The notes under the pieces are model-generated. The model made no database searches. It was not told the DNA's origin and worked only from the letters and a program-made list of their open reading frames with translations. 64,000 nucleotides of DNA, taken from positions 1 through 64,000 of the forward strand of contig NZ_MRTH01000034.1 in the NCBI RefSeq assembly GCF_001956045.1, written 5' to 3'. Source of the DNA: Paenibacillus sp. FSL H7-0331. Its GTDB lineage: Bacteria; Bacillota; Bacilli; Paenibacillales; NBRC-103111. This document shows positions 61,995-64,000 of this stretch, one piece after another (the stretch's first letter is position 1; each line of letters opens with the position of its first letter). The translations under genes were made by a program, and so were the position numbers.

Positions 61995-63617
61995 ATGAAA
62001 AAGAAAAACAAAATCGGCACAACCGTTTCGTTAATGCTAGCCTCTGCGATGATACTGTCGGCATGTGGAGGCAACACTCCGGCTGCCACGGGTACCAGCA
62101 CACCTGCGGCACCGTCTGGGGACAAGGGTGGGGCTACTAATTTTGATAAGAAAATGACGATTACGATGTATAATGCAGGCGGATTTTCACCAAACAACCA
62201 GCCGCCAACCAATCGTGAGGATGATCCACTTCGCCTAATGCTGGAGAAAGCCGTCAATATCGATCTGCAGATGACCGTGCCTCCGGCCGACCAGATCAAA
62301 CCGAAGCTGAACACGATGGTGGCGTCGGGCGACATTCCCGATTTGATTTTTATGACAGACCGTTTGACAGCTGTTCAATACTATGATCAAGGGATCGTCG
62401 CCGACCTGGATGATATCATCAAAGGCTATCCAGAGCTTTATAACCGTTTTGACAAGGATTCATGGAACTCCATGCTCTATAAAGGTAAAACGATCGGAAC
62501 GCCCGGTTACGAATTGGTTAATGGCATTAATGGATGGTGGATTCGCAACGATTGGTTAAAAAAGCTGAACCTGCAGGTTCCAACAACACCCGATGAGCTG
62601 CTGACGGTAATGAAAGCCTTTACAGAACAAGATCCGGACGGCAATGGCAAGAACGATACGTACGGATTTGCATCGGGGATTCTCAAGGACGGGAATTTCA
62701 ACAATCCGGGAAATAGCGGATACGGATGGGATGCCATCATGATGATGTTCGGCGTGGTGCCCAATATGGTTGACAGCATCGACGGTAAAATCACATTCGA
62801 CAACACTGATCCCCGAATGAAGGAAGCTTTGACGTTTATGAATAAAGTGGTGATCTCCAATGTGGTAGATCCGGATTGGGTAACGACGAACGACGGTACC
62901 GCTCTGGAAAAGAAAATGCAGACCGGCAAGTACGGTATCGTGTACAGAGACTGGAGAGCGATGGAACTTTCTGGCCAGCAAAAGATGAAGGACGTATCTG
63001 GGGAAGTTCCCGACTGGATTACTATTGCTCCGCCAAAGGGACCTCATGGTGATCAATGGGCCGGGTTTGCCCAGTTCCAGAGTAATTCATGGACCATTTC
63101 CAAAAAAGCGGCTAAGGACCCGGAAAAGCTCAAGCGCATTATGTCCCTGCTGCAGTACTGGTATACAGATAAAGAGGCTCAACCGTACTTCTCATATGGA
63201 CAAAAAGGCATCATGTGGGATATGGTGGACGGCAAACCGGTACGCCTGAAGGACAATATGGCCAATAAGGATATGGTGCAAAAATGGCAGTGGCAAAGCA
63301 ACTACTTCCTGCCCCGCCGAGGCAACGATGCTGTTTACTTCAATTTCACCTATGATAAAACGGACAGCTTCCATCAGACGAATCTGAAATATATTAAACC
63401 GAATAAAATAAATCCGTTCGTCCTGATCGATGCCAACGACACACAATATAATGACCGCATTAAATATGTAAACGAAACGCTGCTTAAATTTATTCTCGGC
63501 AAAGAACCGCTCGCGAATTGGGATACTTACGTCAGTACGCTGGATGCCAAATTCAACTATAAAAAATACAAGGAAGATGTGTTGAAGCAGTTAAGCGACG
63601 CTGGTATCAAGCCGTAA
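61995..63617 (+). CDS. LplA-like sugar-binding lipoprotein of importer 3
   Basis: Protein of 540 residues. The signal peptide ends in lipobox ILSAC with Cys at about 23. The mature chain has QDPDGNGKNDTYGFASG, the Ca2+-loop type stretch also seen in the importer 2 binder, and a C-terminus VLKQLSDAGIKP. AAAGGAGAGGTCAAA precedes ATG 61995; an earlier frame start adds an unlikely basic leader. Here the binder gene follows the permeases, the reverse of importer 2. The SDR and dehydratase genes upstream suggest a ligand whose sugar becomes an acid. Confidence 0.92.
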   Translation: MKKKNKIGTTVSLMLASAMILSACGGNTPAATGTSTPAAPSGDKGGATNFDKKMTITMYNAGGFSPNNQPPTNREDDPLRLMLEKAVNIDLQMTVPPADQIKPKLNTMVASGDIPDLIFMTDRLTAVQYYDQGIVADLDDIIKGYPELYNRFDKDSWNSMLYKGKTIGTPGYELVNGINGWWIRNDWLKKLNLQVPTTPDELLTVMKAFTEQDPDGNGKNDTYGFASGILKDGNFNNPGNSGYGWDAIMMMFGVVPNMVDSIDGKITFDNTDPRMKEALTFMNKVVISNVVDPDWVTTNDGTALEKKMQTGKYGIVYRDWRAMELSGQQKMKDVSGEVPDWITIAPPKGPHGDQWAGFAQFQSNSWTISKKAAKDPEKLKRIMSLLQYWYTDKEAQPYFSYGQKGIMWDMVDGKPVRLKDNMANKDMVQKWQWQSNYFLPRRGNDAVYFNFTYDKTDSFHQTNLKYIKPNKINPFVLIDANDTQYNDRIKYVNETLLKFILGKEPLANWDTYVSTLDAKFNYKKYKEDVLKQLSDAGIKP

Positions 63618-63677
63618 TTTGCTTACGCGCTCGATGTGTAGCTGATAGAGGTGCAGAAGGCTTTAATTAAAGCGGGC

Positions 63678-63713
63678 AACCGCGGGGGAGCTTGCCGCTC
63701 CTCCGCGGTTTTG
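63678..63713 (+). terminator. Terminator after importer 3
   Basis: AACCGCGGGGGAGC pairs with GCTCCTCCGCGGTT around TTGCC, then TTTTG. One mismatch in the stem. Confidence 0.85.
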
Positions 63714-63823
63714 CGTCCATACAAGAAAAGCTGGCGAAAGCTTCTACGCTAATCTAATATAATAGAAGAGTGCCTACATGTTCAGCATGGCTGAACGAAC
63801 CAAGAACAGGAGGGAGCCTCATC

Positions 63824-64000
63824 ATGAGCTTTCGTTTCAGCAGTATGCCGTTTAAAATGTTCCTCCTGTGTTTCCTGTTCATGTTCGGGACGGTAACTTT
63901 TGTCAGCCAGCTTTCCTACAGCTTTATTCAAAATGAAATGAGAGCCAACAACGATTTTTTCATCAGTCAGATTTTGTCCAAGGTGGATCAGTACGTAACA
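63824..64000 (+). CDS. N-terminal fragment of a membrane sensor protein (cut by window end)
   Basis: ATG 63824 follows AGGAGGGAGCCTCATC. The 59 codons in the window give a basic start, a membrane helix (MFLLCFLFMFGTVTFV) and the beginning of an extracellular helix (SYSFIQNEMRANNDFF). This is the usual start of YesM-type kinases or of AraC-type membrane regulators, which often follow lplABC operons. A palindrome GTTCAGC-ATG-GCTGAAC at 63780-63796 lies upstream. Confidence 0.65.
   Translation, partial: MSFRFSSMPFKMFLLCFLFMFGTVTFVSQLSYSFIQNEMRANNDFFISQILSKVDQYVT

Noticed and set aside
61808..62335. Minus-strand open frame of 175 codons
   Set aside because: Antisense to the LplA-like binding-protein gene and its purine-rich leader; the Leu/Phe/Ser-rich text comes from reading the purine tract in reverse.

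Overview
The window looks like a chromosomal segment of a Paenibacillus-type soil Firmicute. Support comes from strong AGGAGG-type ribosome sites, three separate lipoprotein/two-permease sugar importers of the LplABC type, YesM/YesN-type two-component pairs, CcpA-like cre boxes and a large stock of plant-polysaccharide glycosidases. No rRNA, tRNA, CRISPR array or intact insertion sequence was found. The genus call is inference from gene content.

Region 1 (1-9.85 kb) holds an acetyltransferase fragment on the minus strand and a nine-gene plus-strand run: DeoR-type repressor, TarJ-like alcohol-phosphate dehydrogenase, UgpC/A/E/B-like importer, cytoplasmic glycerophosphodiesterase, a secreted TagC/helveticin-J-like propeller protein and an MgtC-like membrane protein. 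The combination suggests scavenging of glycerol- or ribitol-phosphodiesters, possibly from teichoic acids. Region 2 (9.9-29.3 kb) holds an internally deleted sulfatase, a cre-controlled LacZ-type beta-galactosidase, a GH78 alpha-L-rhamnosidase, sensor kinase/importer/response regulator, a GH127-like glycosidase, and then a tight cassette of Asp/Glu-racemase-like protein, RubisCO-like protein and four-carbon-acid-sugar kinase (DUF1537). That cassette recalls the apionate/3-oxo-isoapionate pathway and is the most interesting metabolic unit here. Region 3 (29.5-40.9 kb) is a second importer with its own YesMN pair, followed by a D-2-hydroxyacid dehydrogenase, a GHL6-like putative glycosidase and an SIS-domain sugar isomerase. 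A 30-bp upstream element is shared by the importer and the dehydrogenase operon.

Region 4 (41-53.3 kb) is an accessory zone of redox and stress genes. It contains two ECF41-type sigma factors with the diagnostic DGGGK and NPDKL C-terminal motifs, and three promoters matching TGTCACA-N16-(C/T)GTC. The targets are an orphan SdhC plus FAD oxidoreductase operon, the second sigma factor itself, and a CMD/AhpD-like protein. Around them lie an azoreductase, an NDH-2-like oxidoreductase, a pentapeptide-repeat protein, a histidine phosphatase, an aldo/keto reductase, a GyrI-like protein and several gene remnants (CimA, ADH, MerR). Many of these genes are visibly AT-richer than regions 2 and 3.

Region 5 (53.4-64 kb) is a sugar-acid locus. 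An enolase-superfamily dehydratase and a DapA-like aldolase/lyase are divergent from an IclR regulator, with an inverted-repeat operator pair between them. A broken golvesin-type domain follows, then an SDR dehydrogenase, a second enolase-superfamily enzyme, a third LplB/LplC/SBP importer and the start of a third sensor protein. The two permease genes of this importer are separated by four palindromes spaced exactly 40 bp apart. Overall the DNA encodes import of plant cell-wall oligosaccharides, intracellular debranching, and channelling of unusual sugars and sugar acids to central metabolism.
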